Origin: Methylotenera_A sp044228245 | Lineage (GTDB): Bacteria; Pseudomonadota; Gammaproteobacteria; Burkholderiales; Methylophilaceae | Direction: 5' to 3' | Length of the DNA stretch: 64,000 nucleotides | Assembly: GCA_044228245.1 (NCBI GenBank) | Contig: JBGAVG010000004.1 | Coordinates: 124,001-188,000 of the forward strand | Part shown: in pieces, positions 42,671 to 51,591 of the stretch | How the letters are laid out: the number at the start of each line of letters is the position of its first letter | Position numbering within the stretch: the stretch's first letter is position 1 | Made by a program: the position numbers and the translations under genes | Notes under the pieces: generated by a model | What the model was told of the DNA's origin: nothing | The model's database searches: none | Seen by the model: only the letters and a program-made list of their open reading frames with translations

Positions 42671-44263
42671 CTAGTGTTCTTGATAATTTTTTGGTTCCAG
42701 CACCGTCGGTATTGGTTCTAGCTCAGCATTTGGGTGATCTTTGCTGTAATGCAGGCCGCGGCTTTCTTTACGTGAAATCGCACTTTCTACAATCAATTCA
42801 GCCACTTGCAGCAAATTACGCAGCTCGATTAAATCGTTGCTGATTCTAAAATGCTGATAAAACTCCTGCACTTCATCGCGCAGCATATGGATGCGATGCA
42901 GCGCGCGGCTGAGGCGTTTATCGGTGCGCACAATGCCGACGTAGTTCCACATAAAGCGGCGCAGCTCGTCCCAGGTGTGCGTAATCAGCACTTCTTCATC
43001 GGCGTCGGTGACGCGGCTTTCATCCCATTTTGGCAGTTGAGTAAAGGGTTGCGTGGGTGCGCTTAAAATATCCGCCGCCGCGGCGCGGCCAAACACCAGA
43101 CATTCCAGCAATGAGTTGCTGGCCAGACGATTCGCGCCGTGCAGACCAGTGCAAGCCGTTTCGCCGATGGCATACAGGTTTTTAATGTCGGTGCGGCCTT
43201 TGTCATCCGTCATTACGCCGCCGCAACTGTAGTGTGCGGCCGGCACGACGGGGATTGGCTGTTTGCTGATATCAATGCCCAACTCAAGGCAGCGCGCATA
43301 AATGTTGGGGAAATGGGCTTTAATAAATGCGAGTGGTTTGTGCGTGATATCCAGGTAAACACAATCCAGCCCGCGTTTTTTCATCTCGAAGTCAATCGCG
43401 CGTGCCACCACATCACGCGATGCGAGTTCTTCACGCGGGTCATGCTCGGGCATAAAGCGCGTGCCATCCGGCAGTTTGAGCAAACCGCCTTCTCCGCGCA
43501 CGGCCTCGGAAATTAAAAATGATTTGGCATGCGGATGAAACAAACAGGTCGGGTGAAACTGGATGAATTCCATGTTCGCCACGCGGCAACCTGCGCGCCA
43601 CGCCATCGCCATGCCATCACCCGTGCTCACGTCTGGGTTAGTGGTGTACAGATACACTTTTCCCGCGCCGCCGGTGGCTAATACCGTTTGCTGTGCCGCA
43701 ATCGTTATCACCTTGCCGGTGTGGTTGTCTAGTACATAAGCGCCTAGACATTTGTTTTCCGGCGTTTTTTTATCTATTTTTTTCGATGTGATGAGGTCTA
43801 CCGCAATATGATTTTCCAGAATAGTGATATTGGCGTGCTCGCGTATTTTTTGGGTTAAAGTTTTTTGCACGGCACGCCCGGTGGCATCGGCCACATGTAC
43901 GATGCGTCGCTGGCTGTGGCCGCCTTCACGCGTAAGATGTAACCCGCTATTATCAGCCTCACGCGTAAATTCCACGCCCTGGTCAATCAGCCACTCAACC
44001 GCTTCTCGGCCTTGCGTCGCCACCATGCGCGTCACTTCTGCATCGCATAAGCCTGCGCCTGCGATCAGGGTGTCCTGGATATGTTCTTCAATAGAGTCGC
44101 TGCTATTGAGCACGGCCGCAATGCCACCTTGCGCCCAGTTGCTGGCGCTGTCGCTCATCTCGCGCTTGCTGACCAGGCATACGCTTTTATGGTCGGCCAC
44201 CTGCAGCGCCATGGTCAATCCTGCGAGGCCGCTGCCGATAATGAGTACATCGTATTGTTGCAT
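42671..44263 (-). CDS. nadB: L-aspartate oxidase
   Basis: NadB oxidises L-aspartate to iminoaspartate, the first step of NAD synthesis with NadA. The 530-residue flavoprotein begins MQQYDVLIIGSGLAGLTMAL (FAD-binding Rossmann motif). It has the family blocks SNWAQGGIAAVL and EFIQFHPTCLFHP, the active-site region HYSCGGVMTDDKGRTDI, and GANRLASNSLLECLVFGRAA. A C-terminal helical domain follows (ELRRFMWNYVGIVR). The length matches the family. nadA and nadC are not nearby. It diverges from the sigma-E operon. Confidence 0.96.
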   Translation of the reverse strand: MQQYDVLIIGSGLAGLTMALQVADHKSVCLVSKREMSDSASNWAQGGIAAVLNSSDSIEEHIQDTLIAGAGLCDAEVTRMVATQGREAVEWLIDQGVEFTREADNSGLHLTREGGHSQRRIVHVADATGRAVQKTLTQKIREHANITILENHIAVDLITSKKIDKKTPENKCLGAYVLDNHTGKVITIAAQQTVLATGGAGKVYLYTTNPDVSTGDGMAMAWRAGCRVANMEFIQFHPTCLFHPHAKSFLISEAVRGEGGLLKLPDGTRFMPEHDPREELASRDVVARAIDFEMKKRGLDCVYLDITHKPLAFIKAHFPNIYARCLELGIDISKQPIPVVPAAHYSCGGVMTDDKGRTDIKNLYAIGETACTGLHGANRLASNSLLECLVFGRAAAADILSAPTQPFTQLPKWDESRVTDADEEVLITHTWDELRRFMWNYVGIVRTDKRLSRALHRIHMLRDEVQEFYQHFRISNDLIELRNLLQVAELIVESAISRKESRGLHYSKDHPNAELEPIPTVLEPKNYQEH

Positions 44264-44383
44264 GGCAAAATGTTATGTGAATGAACTAATGAGAGTTTAT
44301 CCGTGTCTTTATCCTTAAGCTAGCAAAGATAAAAAAGTAGTTTAATTTTAGGTGTCAGCTAGATTCAAGTTTGGAGGATGCAA

Positions 44384-45124
44384 ATGTTACAGACGAGCAA
44401 AATTGAGGAATTATCCCGGTCAAGTTTCGTAGAACCTGCGCTTCAAGGTTATACTACAAGCTACAAGAAGGCAGAAACAGGGAGTAATACCTCAATGGCT
44501 GATAGGCCAAACGAAAATCCCAATGCGGGCAATCGCGAAATCGACCAAGTGTTGGTGGAGCGCGCGCAGCAGGGCGACAAAAAAGCGTTTGGGCTGCTGG
44601 TGGAGAAATACCATCGCAAGCTTGGGCGTTTGCTTGGCCGCATGATTCGCGACCAGGCCGAAGTTGAGGACGTGGTTCAGGAATCGTTTATCAAGGCATA
44701 CCGCGCGCTGCACAATTTTAGAGGCGACAGCGCGTTTTACACCTGGCTGTACCGTATTGGCATCAACACGGCGAAAAACTACCTGGTTTCGATGGGTCGT
44801 CGGCCGCAAGTGATGCAGGAAGTCGAGATTGAAGACGTCGAGAACTTTGAAGATGGCGGCGAGATGCGCACCATGGATACGCCCGAAACCGCCATGATGA
44901 CCAAGCAAATTGCGCAAACCGTGAATGACACGGTGGCCGGTCTGCCGGAAGAATTGCGCACCGCGATTACGCTGCGCGAGATTGAAGGATTGAGTTATGA
45001 AGAAATCGCAACCTTGATGCAATGCCCAATTGGCACCGTGCGTTCACGTATATTTAGAGCACGCGAAACCATTGCGTTGAAGTTGCGCCCATTATTGGAT
45101 ACGCCAGACGGTAAGCGCTGGTAA
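44384..45124 (+). CDS. rpoE: RNA polymerase sigma factor RpoE (alternative starts)
   Basis: The extracytoplasmic stress sigma factor. Region 2 is visible in VEDVVQESFIKAYRALHNFR and GDSAFYTWLYRIGINTAKNY; region 4 in LSYEEIATLMQCPIGTVRSR. The usual start would be ATG 44495 (MADRPNENPNAGNREIDQ, 209 residues, GGGAG 10 nt upstream). An ATG at 44384 has a much stronger GGAGG at ideal spacing and adds 37 residues without family similarity; it is in frame with no stop. The longer form is listed so that both are visible. It leads rseA-rseB-rseC-degP. Confidence 0.93.
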   Translation: MLQTSKIEELSRSSFVEPALQGYTTSYKKAETGSNTSMADRPNENPNAGNREIDQVLVERAQQGDKKAFGLLVEKYHRKLGRLLGRMIRDQAEVEDVVQESFIKAYRALHNFRGDSAFYTWLYRIGINTAKNYLVSMGRRPQVMQEVEIEDVENFEDGGEMRTMDTPETAMMTKQIAQTVNDTVAGLPEELRTAITLREIEGLSYEEIATLMQCPIGTVRSRIFRARETIALKLRPLLDTPDGKRW

Positions 45125-45171
45125 GATACGTTAATAACATTAAGATTGAGTTGTATATTTAGAGGGTTATG

Positions 45172-45654
45172 ATGAAAGATCAATTGTCTGCACTGATAGA
45201 TGGCGAGTTTGATATCGAAAGCTCCGAACATCTGATTGCGTCTGCCAAGTCGGGTGGCGAGCTGAGAGCCTGTTGGGCGCATTACCATTTGATTGGCGAT
45301 GCCATGCGCGGCGATGTCTATATGCGCAGCGATTTCAGCCATCGCGTGATGGTGGCGCTTGAAGCTGAGCCTACCATATTGACGCCAAATCCTTCTTCAG
45401 CAGCACGATCTCCAGATAAAAAATCAAACCATAAACGACCGACGAGATTCTGGTCGGTTGCCGCATCGGTCGCAGCTGTGATGTTTGTGGGTGTGATGGT
45501 GCTGGAACAGCAATTGAACAAGCCGGAAGCATTGTCGCCAGTAGAAATCGCGCAAAGCGTACCGACGGAATATTTACAGGCGCATCAGGCCGCAGCCCCC
45601 AGCAGTGTCGCTTATTACATTCAAGCCGCCAGTTATACGGAGCCAAAACAATAA
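45172..45654 (+). CDS. rseA: Anti-sigma-E factor RseA
   Basis: RseA is the single-pass inner-membrane protein that holds sigma-E inactive and is cleaved by DegS/RseP on envelope stress. The 160-residue product has the N-terminal sigma-binding domain (MKDQLSALIDGEFDIESSEH, LRACWAHYHLIGDAMRGD) and a membrane segment (about residues 97-113, FWSVAASVAAVMFVGVMVL). The periplasmic tail is short. The second of two adjacent ATGs fits the AGAGGG ribosome site better. Its stop overlaps the rseB start by one base. Confidence 0.92.
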   Translation: MKDQLSALIDGEFDIESSEHLIASAKSGGELRACWAHYHLIGDAMRGDVYMRSDFSHRVMVALEAEPTILTPNPSSAARSPDKKSNHKRPTRFWSVAASVAAVMFVGVMVLEQQLNKPEALSPVEIAQSVPTEYLQAHQAAAPSSVAYYIQAASYTEPKQ

Positions 45655-46631
45655 TGTTGCGTGTTGTATGTGCGTTGTTACTGAGCGCATTCAGTCTCAG
45701 TAGTCTGGCGGTGGACGACGTTTGGTTGATGCTGCAAAAAACCGCCTATGCCGCGCGCGAGCTGAATTACCAGGGTGTGTTTGAGTATCAAAATGGCAAG
45801 CAGACCAGCTCGGTGCAAATCACCCACATGAACAACGATGGGCAGGAGATGACGCGTAATGTGGTGCTGGATAACGGTGTGCAAACCAACCAGTCGCGTG
45901 AGGTATACAGCCAGGGCAGCAATATCGTGATTTTCCGCCCACAAAATCAAAAAATGGTGATTGAAAAGCGGCGTGGGCAGAATCTGTTCCCGGCCATGCT
46001 GCCGACCGAGTTGGAGACAATTAAAGTCAGCTATACCGCACGTCTTGGCGCGTTGGAAAATGTGGCTGGACGTGAAGCTCAGATTATCGAGTTGATCCCT
46101 AACGATGCTTTTCGGTACAGCTATAAGATTTGGGCAGATACGGAATATGGCCTGTTGCTGAAGATGGCTTTGCTGAACAGCAAAAAACAAATACTGGAAC
46201 AGATCGCGTTTAACCGGATCGACATGCTTTACTCGCAGGATGCCAACTGGTTTCAGCCCAAAATCGACGTAAGCAAAAGCTACGTCATGGAAGACACCAC
46301 CGCAGCAAGCCATGTAGAGAGCAATTGGATCGTTGCCGAGCTGCCTGCAGGCTATTCCAAAGTAGACCACAGGGCGTTGGCGGTACCTGGCAAAGCGGCA
46401 CCGGTTGATCAAATGATATTTTCTGACGGTATTGCTTCAGTTTCTTTGTTTATCGAGCCGTTAATTAAAGGCATGCGCCCAAAAATGGGGCACATGATGA
46501 TTGGCTCTACCAATATTTGCGCAAACGTGATTGATGGGCATCAGGTCACGGTGGTAGGCGAAGTGCCAGAAGCCACAGTAATGCAAATCGCCCGAGCAGT
46601 CAGCTTCAAAAAACAATCCGCATCAAAATAA
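45654..46631 (+). CDS. rseB: Periplasmic sigma-E regulator RseB (MucB)
   Basis: RseB binds the periplasmic part of RseA and protects it from DegS; it senses lipoprotein-like or lipopolysaccharide signals. The 325-residue product has a signal peptide (residues 1-19, SLSSLAVDD), a large LolA-like N-terminal domain (NYQGVFEYQNGKQTSSVQIT) and a smaller C-terminal domain (VESNWIVAELPAGYSKVDHR). The length matches the family (about 318). It is coupled to rseA. Confidence 0.94.
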   Translation: MLRVVCALLLSAFSLSSLAVDDVWLMLQKTAYAARELNYQGVFEYQNGKQTSSVQITHMNNDGQEMTRNVVLDNGVQTNQSREVYSQGSNIVIFRPQNQKMVIEKRRGQNLFPAMLPTELETIKVSYTARLGALENVAGREAQIIELIPNDAFRYSYKIWADTEYGLLLKMALLNSKKQILEQIAFNRIDMLYSQDANWFQPKIDVSKSYVMEDTTAASHVESNWIVAELPAGYSKVDHRALAVPGKAAPVDQMIFSDGIASVSLFIEPLIKGMRPKMGHMMIGSTNICANVIDGHQVTVVGEVPEATVMQIARAVSFKKQSASK

Positions 46632-46646
46632 CCCTAATAAAATCCT

Positions 46647-47129
46647 ATGATAGAAGAACGCGCCGTTGTCCTTTCGCTCGAAAGAGCAATTAACAGCACT
46701 TTGCCGAGCGATGCCATCGCGACACTCGAAATCGAACGCAAAACTGCCTGTGGCCTGTGCGGCCAGACGCGCGGCTGCGGCAATTCCATCTGGGGCAAAT
46801 TGTTTGCGCACCGATCCGCCGCATTTAAGGCACAAAATCGTATCAACGCAAAAGTGGGTGACAGCGTTATTGTAGGCATTGATGAAAAAGCGCTGTTAAA
46901 AAGCGCCTTGCTGCTTTACATGCTGCCCCTTGCAACCCTGCTGATTGGCGCCATATTAGCGACACAAATCAATGATACAAACAGCAGTGCCATGATCGGT
47001 GCTGCAATTGGTTTGGTGCTAGGCCTGCTGTGGGTAAAAGGCCATACCATGTCGTGCAGCTATTTTACATTGCAGCAACCGGTGATTTTAAGGCTGGCTT
47101 TTGAGGAAACAGTAGTTAAGTTCAGTTAA
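46647..47129 (+). CDS. rseC: SoxR-reducing/RseC family protein
   Basis: A 160-residue inner-membrane protein of the RseC/RsxC-associated family (PF04246). The N-terminal cytoplasmic part has a cysteine cluster, ACGLCGQTRGCGNSIWGKLF. Two membrane helices follow (about residues 82-100 and 106-122, ALLLYMLPLATLLIGAILAT and AMIGAAIGLVLGLLWV), then a short tail. In E. coli it helps reduce SoxR and tunes sigma-E activity. It completes rpoE-rseA-rseB-rseC. The cysteine pattern suggests an iron-sulfur or disulfide site, not proven. Confidence 0.9.
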   Translation: MIEERAVVLSLERAINSTLPSDAIATLEIERKTACGLCGQTRGCGNSIWGKLFAHRSAAFKAQNRINAKVGDSVIVGIDEKALLKSALLLYMLPLATLLIGAILATQINDTNSSAMIGAAIGLVLGLLWVKGHTMSCSYFTLQQPVILRLAFEETVVKFS

Positions 47130-47198
47130 GCAGAATTGAGTTAAGTAAAGTTTTTGTTAGTAAAAATTAGTTAAACAATATTGAAGGAAAATAGTTAG

Positions 47199-48617
47199 AT
47201 GTTAAAAAGTTGGATTTCAACCGCATCATTTGCATTCGTTTTTGCATTGACAAGTTTTAACCAGGCTGCAACAGCAAAAGACTTGCCGGATTTTACAGAG
47301 CTGGCGGAAAAGCACGGCGCAGAGGTGGTAAATATCAGCGTTACGCAGGTCATGCAAGCGGGTAATGCGATGCCTTTCCCTAACATGCCAAATGACCCGG
47401 ATCTGCAAGAGTTTTTCAAACGCTTTGGCATTCCCGGCATGCCTGGTCAGGGCGATGGCGGGCAGGAGTATAAATCGCAATCGCTGGGTTCAGGCTTTAT
47501 TATCAGCACGGATGGCTATATTTTAACCAACGCCCACGTAGTGAACGAGGCGGATGAAGTGCTGGTTAAATTAAATGACAAACGTGAATTCAAAGCTAAA
47601 ATTATCGGTACGGATAAACGCACTGACGTGGCTTTAATTAAAATCGAAGCCACTAACTTGCCTAAAGCCACCATCGGCGACCCGGCTGCATTAAAAGTAG
47701 GCGAATGGGTAGCAGCGATTGGCTCCCCATTCGGCCTGGAAAATACCATGACAGCAGGTATCGTCAGTGCCAAAGGCCGTGCCTTGCCGCAAGAGAATTT
47801 TGTGCCGTTCATTCAAACCGACGTTGCCATCAACCCGGGCAACTCTGGCGGCCCACTTTATAACCTGCGTGGCGAGGTGGTAGGCGTTAACTCGCAAATT
47901 TACAGCCGCAGCGGCGGCTCGATGGGCCTGTCTTTCAGCATTCCGATTGATGTGGCGATTGATATTTCTAACCAGCTGAAAGTGAGCGGCAAAATCACGC
48001 GCGGCTGGCTTGGCATCGCGATTCAGGAAATCACCAAAGAGCTGGCTGAATCCTTTGGCATGAAAAACACCAACGGCGCGCTGATTGCCGGTGTGGAGAA
48101 AAACAGCCCGGCCGACAAAGGCGGTTTGGAACCCGGTGATGTAATCACCAAGTTTGATGGCAAAGCGATTATTGCATCAAGCGATTTGCCGCGCGCAGTG
48201 GGCGCAACCAAGCCCGGCAAAATCGCTGCCGTGGAGATTCTACGCAAAGGCGCGGTAAAAACCCTGAATATCGGTATAGGCGAAATGCCTTCTGATTCCA
48301 GTGACACGCCGGCTACAGGCAAACCTGCACCTAAGGCGGAACCAAATAAAATCGGCCTGACGCTTAAAGAGCTCACTCCGCAGCAAAAGAAAAAACTTAA
48401 CGGCAAAAATGGCTTGCTGGTGGCTGAAAGCACTGGCGCAGCTGCGCAGGCAGGTATTCGTCGTGGCGACGTGATACTCGGCCTGAATAACTCCGAGACG
48501 CAAAGCGTGGAAGCGTTTAACAAGCAAATTAACGCTATCGCCGCAGGTAAAACAGTAGCGGTGCTGGTGCAGCGTGGAGATAACACATTGTATGTGCCGA
48601 TTAAAGTGACGAAGTAA
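47199..48617 (+). CDS. degP: Periplasmic serine protease DegP/MucD (Do family)
   Basis: A 472-residue HtrA-family protease-chaperone. The signal peptide (residues 1-26) precedes a trypsin-like domain whose triad is His113 (LTNAHVV), Asp143 (RTDVALIK) and Ser216 (NPGNSGGPL). Two PDZ domains follow (about 265-355 and 385-470), the first with RGWLGIAIQEITKELAESFG. In betaproteobacteria mucD closes the sigma-E operon and clears misfolded outer-membrane proteins. A long 69-bp gap with AAGGAAA precedes the start. A terminator follows. Confidence 0.96.
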   Translation: MLKSWISTASFAFVFALTSFNQAATAKDLPDFTELAEKHGAEVVNISVTQVMQAGNAMPFPNMPNDPDLQEFFKRFGIPGMPGQGDGGQEYKSQSLGSGFIISTDGYILTNAHVVNEADEVLVKLNDKREFKAKIIGTDKRTDVALIKIEATNLPKATIGDPAALKVGEWVAAIGSPFGLENTMTAGIVSAKGRALPQENFVPFIQTDVAINPGNSGGPLYNLRGEVVGVNSQIYSRSGGSMGLSFSIPIDVAIDISNQLKVSGKITRGWLGIAIQEITKELAESFGMKNTNGALIAGVEKNSPADKGGLEPGDVITKFDGKAIIASSDLPRAVGATKPGKIAAVEILRKGAVKTLNIGIGEMPSDSSDTPATGKPAPKAEPNKIGLTLKELTPQQKKKLNGKNGLLVAESTGAAAQAGIRRGDVILGLNNSETQSVEAFNKQINAIAAGKTVAVLVQRGDNTLYVPIKVTK

Positions 48618-48632
48618 TAAGATTTAAATGTA

Positions 48633-48660
48633 AAAAAACCCGCTGAAAGGCGGGTTTTTT
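48633..48660 (+). terminator. Intrinsic terminator after degP
   Basis: An 11-bp stem (48633-48643 with 48650-48660), a 6-nt loop and T-rich arms end the sigma-E operon 15 bp after the degP stop. Confidence 0.93.
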
Positions 48661-48825
48661 ATTCGGGTTTGTAGGATTGGCAGGTTGTCTTTCCCAGCCG
48701 TGACCGGGTTAGACTACAAAGGCAAGGTTGTTAATTGTTCCCAATTCAGGTGTCAACGATATTTGGTATTCGCGCGCTATTAAACAGCTGTAATTGCATT
48801 TCTTTTTGATGAAAGGATACAAAAC

Positions 48826-49035
48826 ATGAACAAGACGAGGGCGATAGTAGTTTCTGGATTGATGCTTGTCACGCTGTTTACGTCAGCGTGTGGAACGGTG
48901 ACTGGCGCAACGGTAGGAGCGGGTGCGGGTGCTGCAGTAGGTGCGGGCACAGGGCATGGTGCAAAAAAAGGCGCTTTGATAGGCGCCGGTATTGGCGCTG
49001 CGGCTGGTGCTATTTACGATATCACAAAAGATTGA
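48826..49035 (+). CDS. Small glycine-zipper lipoprotein
   Basis: A 69-residue protein with a lipoprotein signal: hydrophobic stretch, then LFTSAC with the lipobox cysteine at residue 22. It is followed by glycine-zipper repeats (GAGAGAAVGAGTGHGAKKGA, GAGIGAAAGAIYDI). Such short glycine-zipper lipoproteins are common in envelope-stress neighbourhoods and may sit in the outer membrane. The mature part is only about 48 residues. A ribosome site GAAAGGA precedes it. The next gene starts 11 bp downstream, so the pair is an operon. Confidence 0.82.
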   Translation: MNKTRAIVVSGLMLVTLFTSACGTVTGATVGAGAGAAVGAGTGHGAKKGALIGAGIGAAAGAIYDITKD

Positions 49036-49046
49036 TGGAGGCGAAG

Positions 49047-49319
49047 ATGAATATATTAAAACGTTTAACCGCTATAGCGATTGTCGGGTTGACTATGCAG
49101 AATGGCGTCGTAATGGCAGAAGATGCAGCTGTCAGCTGTGCTAAAGAGGGCACACCGGCACAGCTGGAAGGGAAAGTTGTTAAGGTGGATATGGATCAGG
49201 AAAAAATCACGCTACGCGATACCAATGGTACGCTGCATGAGTTTAATGCCTCAAAGGAAACGTTACAGGAATACAAGGCCGGGGATACCATTAAGGCAAA
49301 ACTCAGGTGCGAAAAATAG
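49047..49319 (+). CDS. Small periplasmic protein (DUF1344-like)
   Basis: A 90-residue protein with a signal peptide (residues 1-24, VVMA/EDA) and a small beta-rich domain, LEGKVVKVDMDQEKITLRDT, then AGDTIKAKLRCEK. The pattern resembles DUF1344-type proteins of unknown function. Two cysteines (AVSCAKEG and KLRCEK) could form a disulfide in the periplasm. The ATG at 49047 has GGAGG directly upstream. It is paired with the glycine-zipper lipoprotein. Confidence 0.75.
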   Translation: MNILKRLTAIAIVGLTMQNGVVMAEDAAVSCAKEGTPAQLEGKVVKVDMDQEKITLRDTNGTLHEFNASKETLQEYKAGDTIKAKLRCEK

Positions 49320-49477
49320 TCTGCTAGCTAAGTTAAGCTGTATTAGCTGAGCAATAAGTCGCGGGCAACCAAGTTGCCCGCGCTTGGTTTTCCCCGTCAC
49401 TTCGTACAAGTGTAGCGCGATATGGAATCTAGTTGGAATTAAAAAATTGCGACATTAAGCCCATTAATCGGTCACAA

Positions 49478-50602
49478 TTATTTATTTTTAGGTTTTTTAG
49501 ACTTGGATTCAAGTGACAGCAAACGCTCTTGGTCATTGTAAATTCCATCTGAATTAATGACCATATAGTCCATCCCATATTCAAATGGCTGTGACCCACC
49601 CACGCATGAAATTCGCAGAATTGCCCATCCTGAATTGTCGAAAATACCATCTCTTGGGAAAAGATAGTTGCGAAGATCTCTTTTCAACGTAACCTTTACC
49701 AACTTTTTTTCATTTGCTGCAAGGTTGACTTCATCAATAACCTCTATAGAATTCCTGATGACATCAGTTATTTCAATCTTTTGTTTGCATGCTCTTGTTG
49801 CCCTTGAAGTTAATACTACACTACCATTAGTTGCGTTGTAACGATTTCCAAATTCCATGAATGCATCTATTGAAAAAATATTCAACTTTTTCCCCGAGTC
49901 CTCCACTGATCCGTAAGTTGTATATTTTTCATCTGGAAGCATTGTCCAAATGCCATTGCTGATTTCACCTAAAGGTTTACCTTTCAGTTTTACTGTTTCA
50001 GCAAGAAAATGTGATTCTCCGGCGTTCATTTGAGAAAGCCAAACTTCATTAAAGCGATAATCAAAACCAGGCACCCAACTTGAAACGTATTCTCGATATG
50101 GTTTCTGCTCACAGACTGAGTTAATCGTACAGAAATCTGTTCTACGAATTCGTGCTTGCCAACGATAAGGGCGACCAGGCGTGCCTTTGATTGAAATTAT
50201 ATGATCGCCGCAGTTTTTTCCCATGCATTCATTTGATTGGTGTGTGGGAGCGCCTCGCATAAGAGTCGGGTACTCGGCAATTTCCAATTCTAGGGATGTC
50301 TTAGAACATGTTGCCCAATTCCAAGAAGTATTTGGCTTGCCTTTTATAAGAAAAGAGTCCTCATGAATAAAGTCAGCAGGAGGCACTATGGGCTTGCCAC
50401 TAGACAATTCTGCCCTTAGGTTCTGCGGCATATTATCAGAATCGTTTAGAGGCCTCGTTGGGCAAACATGTAGATCTGCATTTTTTATTCCGACATCCTG
50501 AGCAGATAAAGTAATTGAAGGGTATGCTCCCAGCAGCAGGATTAAAATTAGACTGAGAGGCCAGCTATTATAACGATAATGGAACTCTTTCAATTGGATC
50601 AC
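49478..50602 (-). CDS. Orphan secreted protein, unknown function
   Basis: A 374-residue protein I do not recognise. A signal peptide or N-terminal anchor (residues about 13-33, SWPLSLILILLLGAYPSITL) precedes a cysteine-containing extracellular part (PTRPLNDSD, NECMGKNCGD, DFCTINSVCEQKP, ATRACKQKIE, ILRISCVGG); about nine cysteines allow several disulfides. The base composition is visibly more AT-rich than the flanking genes, a sign of recent arrival. No ribosome site is strong. It stands alone, with the AmmeMemoRadiSam island beyond it. I propose no function. Confidence 0.65.
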   Translation of the reverse strand: MIQLKEFHYRYNSWPLSLILILLLGAYPSITLSAQDVGIKNADLHVCPTRPLNDSDNMPQNLRAELSSGKPIVPPADFIHEDSFLIKGKPNTSWNWATCSKTSLELEIAEYPTLMRGAPTHQSNECMGKNCGDHIISIKGTPGRPYRWQARIRRTDFCTINSVCEQKPYREYVSSWVPGFDYRFNEVWLSQMNAGESHFLAETVKLKGKPLGEISNGIWTMLPDEKYTTYGSVEDSGKKLNIFSIDAFMEFGNRYNATNGSVVLTSRATRACKQKIEITDVIRNSIEVIDEVNLAANEKKLVKVTLKRDLRNYLFPRDGIFDNSGWAILRISCVGGSQPFEYGMDYMVINSDGIYNDQERLLSLESKSKKPKNK

Positions 50603-50917
50603 CCCATTTAAATGATCATAATTTGATGTCTACATTACAAAAGCTACCCAACTATTATAAAGTAAGGGACTTGCGAAATAATTCTACTCCTGGAAATTCT
50701 AAAAATATACGGGAAAGTTACTTGAATTTAGCAAACGTAGGTTGGCTAAAGGGGTCAGCATCGATTTAAGCTGCCGTTGAAATTTTGCTAAATAGATATT
50801 TTTAGTATTAAGCATTATGCGTTAATTATATAGTTAAATATCAAGCAAACTGCACAATGAATTACAACCCAATCAAGCATTGAAGATAGTGACGTGATTG
50901 CAGTCTGGCGGGGTGAG
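50603..50917. other. AT-rich intergenic region with direct repeat
   Basis: 315 bp without a gene. AT-rich throughout. It carries CGTAGGTTGG at 50736-50745, a fragment like the palindromic element at 41.7 kb, and the left 34-bp direct repeat at 50845-50878. Confidence 0.6.
50845..50878. repeat. Left direct repeat flanking the AmmeMemoRadiSam island
   Basis: A 34-bp sequence repeated at 54219-54252 with 31 of 34 identical bases, same orientation, 3,374 bp apart. It lies 40 bp beyond the stop of the last island gene. Confidence 0.8.
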
Positions 50918-51583
50918 TTAACCCTGTTTTTGCAGTGGTTTCAAATGCCGAACAAACCACGCCGTTGCCTGGCGCGCTACTTCTTCCAAAGTGCCAGGCT
51001 CTTCAAACAGGTGCGTTGCATTAGGAATGATAGAGAGTTCTTTTTCACAGTGCATGCAGGCGTAAGCCTCGCGGTTCAACTCGATCACCACATCATCCCA
51101 GCCGCCTACCAGTAACAGGGTTGGGCAAGCAACATGGCCAAGACTTCCCTGCCCTGCAAGGTCAGGGCGGCCACCGCGCGAAACGACTGCGCGAATTTTT
51201 TCACCGCCGGCTGCTGCTGCCTGCAAAGCCGCCGCAGCACCCGTGCTGGCACCAAAATATCCAATCGGGAGGTTTTTGGTGAGCGCATCTTCCCATACCC
51301 AGCTTGTGGCAATCAGCAGGCGTTGTGTGAGCAGTGGAATATCAAATCGCGTCTGGTAATCCGTATCTTCTTCCGGTGTGAGCAAATCCATGAGCAGCGT
51401 ACCGATGCCGCTATCATGCAGCACACTGGCCACATAGTTGTTGCGTGGGCTATGCCGGCTGCTGCCGCTGCCGTGTGCGAACAGGACAATGCCTTTGGCA
51501 TTTTCGGGCAGCTTCAGCATGCCCTCAATGTGAACATGATCTACTGGAATGTGCACAAGCTTCTCGATTTTAGCCGCCATCAT
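50918..51583 (-). CDS. Alpha/beta hydrolase (dienelactone hydrolase-like)
   Basis: A 221-residue hydrolase. The nucleophile elbow is YFGASTGAAAAL (GxSxG), the oxyanion HG motif lies in LFAHGSGSSRHSPRN, the acid in VGGWDDVVIEL and the histidine in NATHLFEEPGTL. The family resembles dienelactone hydrolases and phosphoribosyltransferase-linked hydrolases; the substrate is unknown. An AAGGAG ribosome site precedes the start. It begins 8 bp after amrS ends and is clearly the fourth gene of the island, so it may act with the AmmeMemoRadiSam proteins. Confidence 0.83.
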   Translation of the reverse strand: MMAAKIEKLVHIPVDHVHIEGMLKLPENAKGIVLFAHGSGSSRHSPRNNYVASVLHDSGIGTLLMDLLTPEEDTDYQTRFDIPLLTQRLLIATSWVWEDALTKNLPIGYFGASTGAAAALQAAAAGGEKIRAVVSRGGRPDLAGQGSLGHVACPTLLLVGGWDDVVIELNREAYACMHCEKELSIIPNATHLFEEPGTLEEVARQATAWFVRHLKPLQKQG

Positions 51584-51591
51584 GGTTCTCC

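Noticed and set aside
44264..44383. A sigma-E autoregulated promoter (GAACT...) before rpoE
   Set aside because: GAACTA lies at a plausible place, but no TCTGA-like -10 follows at the right distance, so I do not claim it.
50736..50745. A second copy of the palindromic element of 41.7 kb
   Set aside because: Only 10 bp match and no inverted partner is seen, so it cannot be called a copy.
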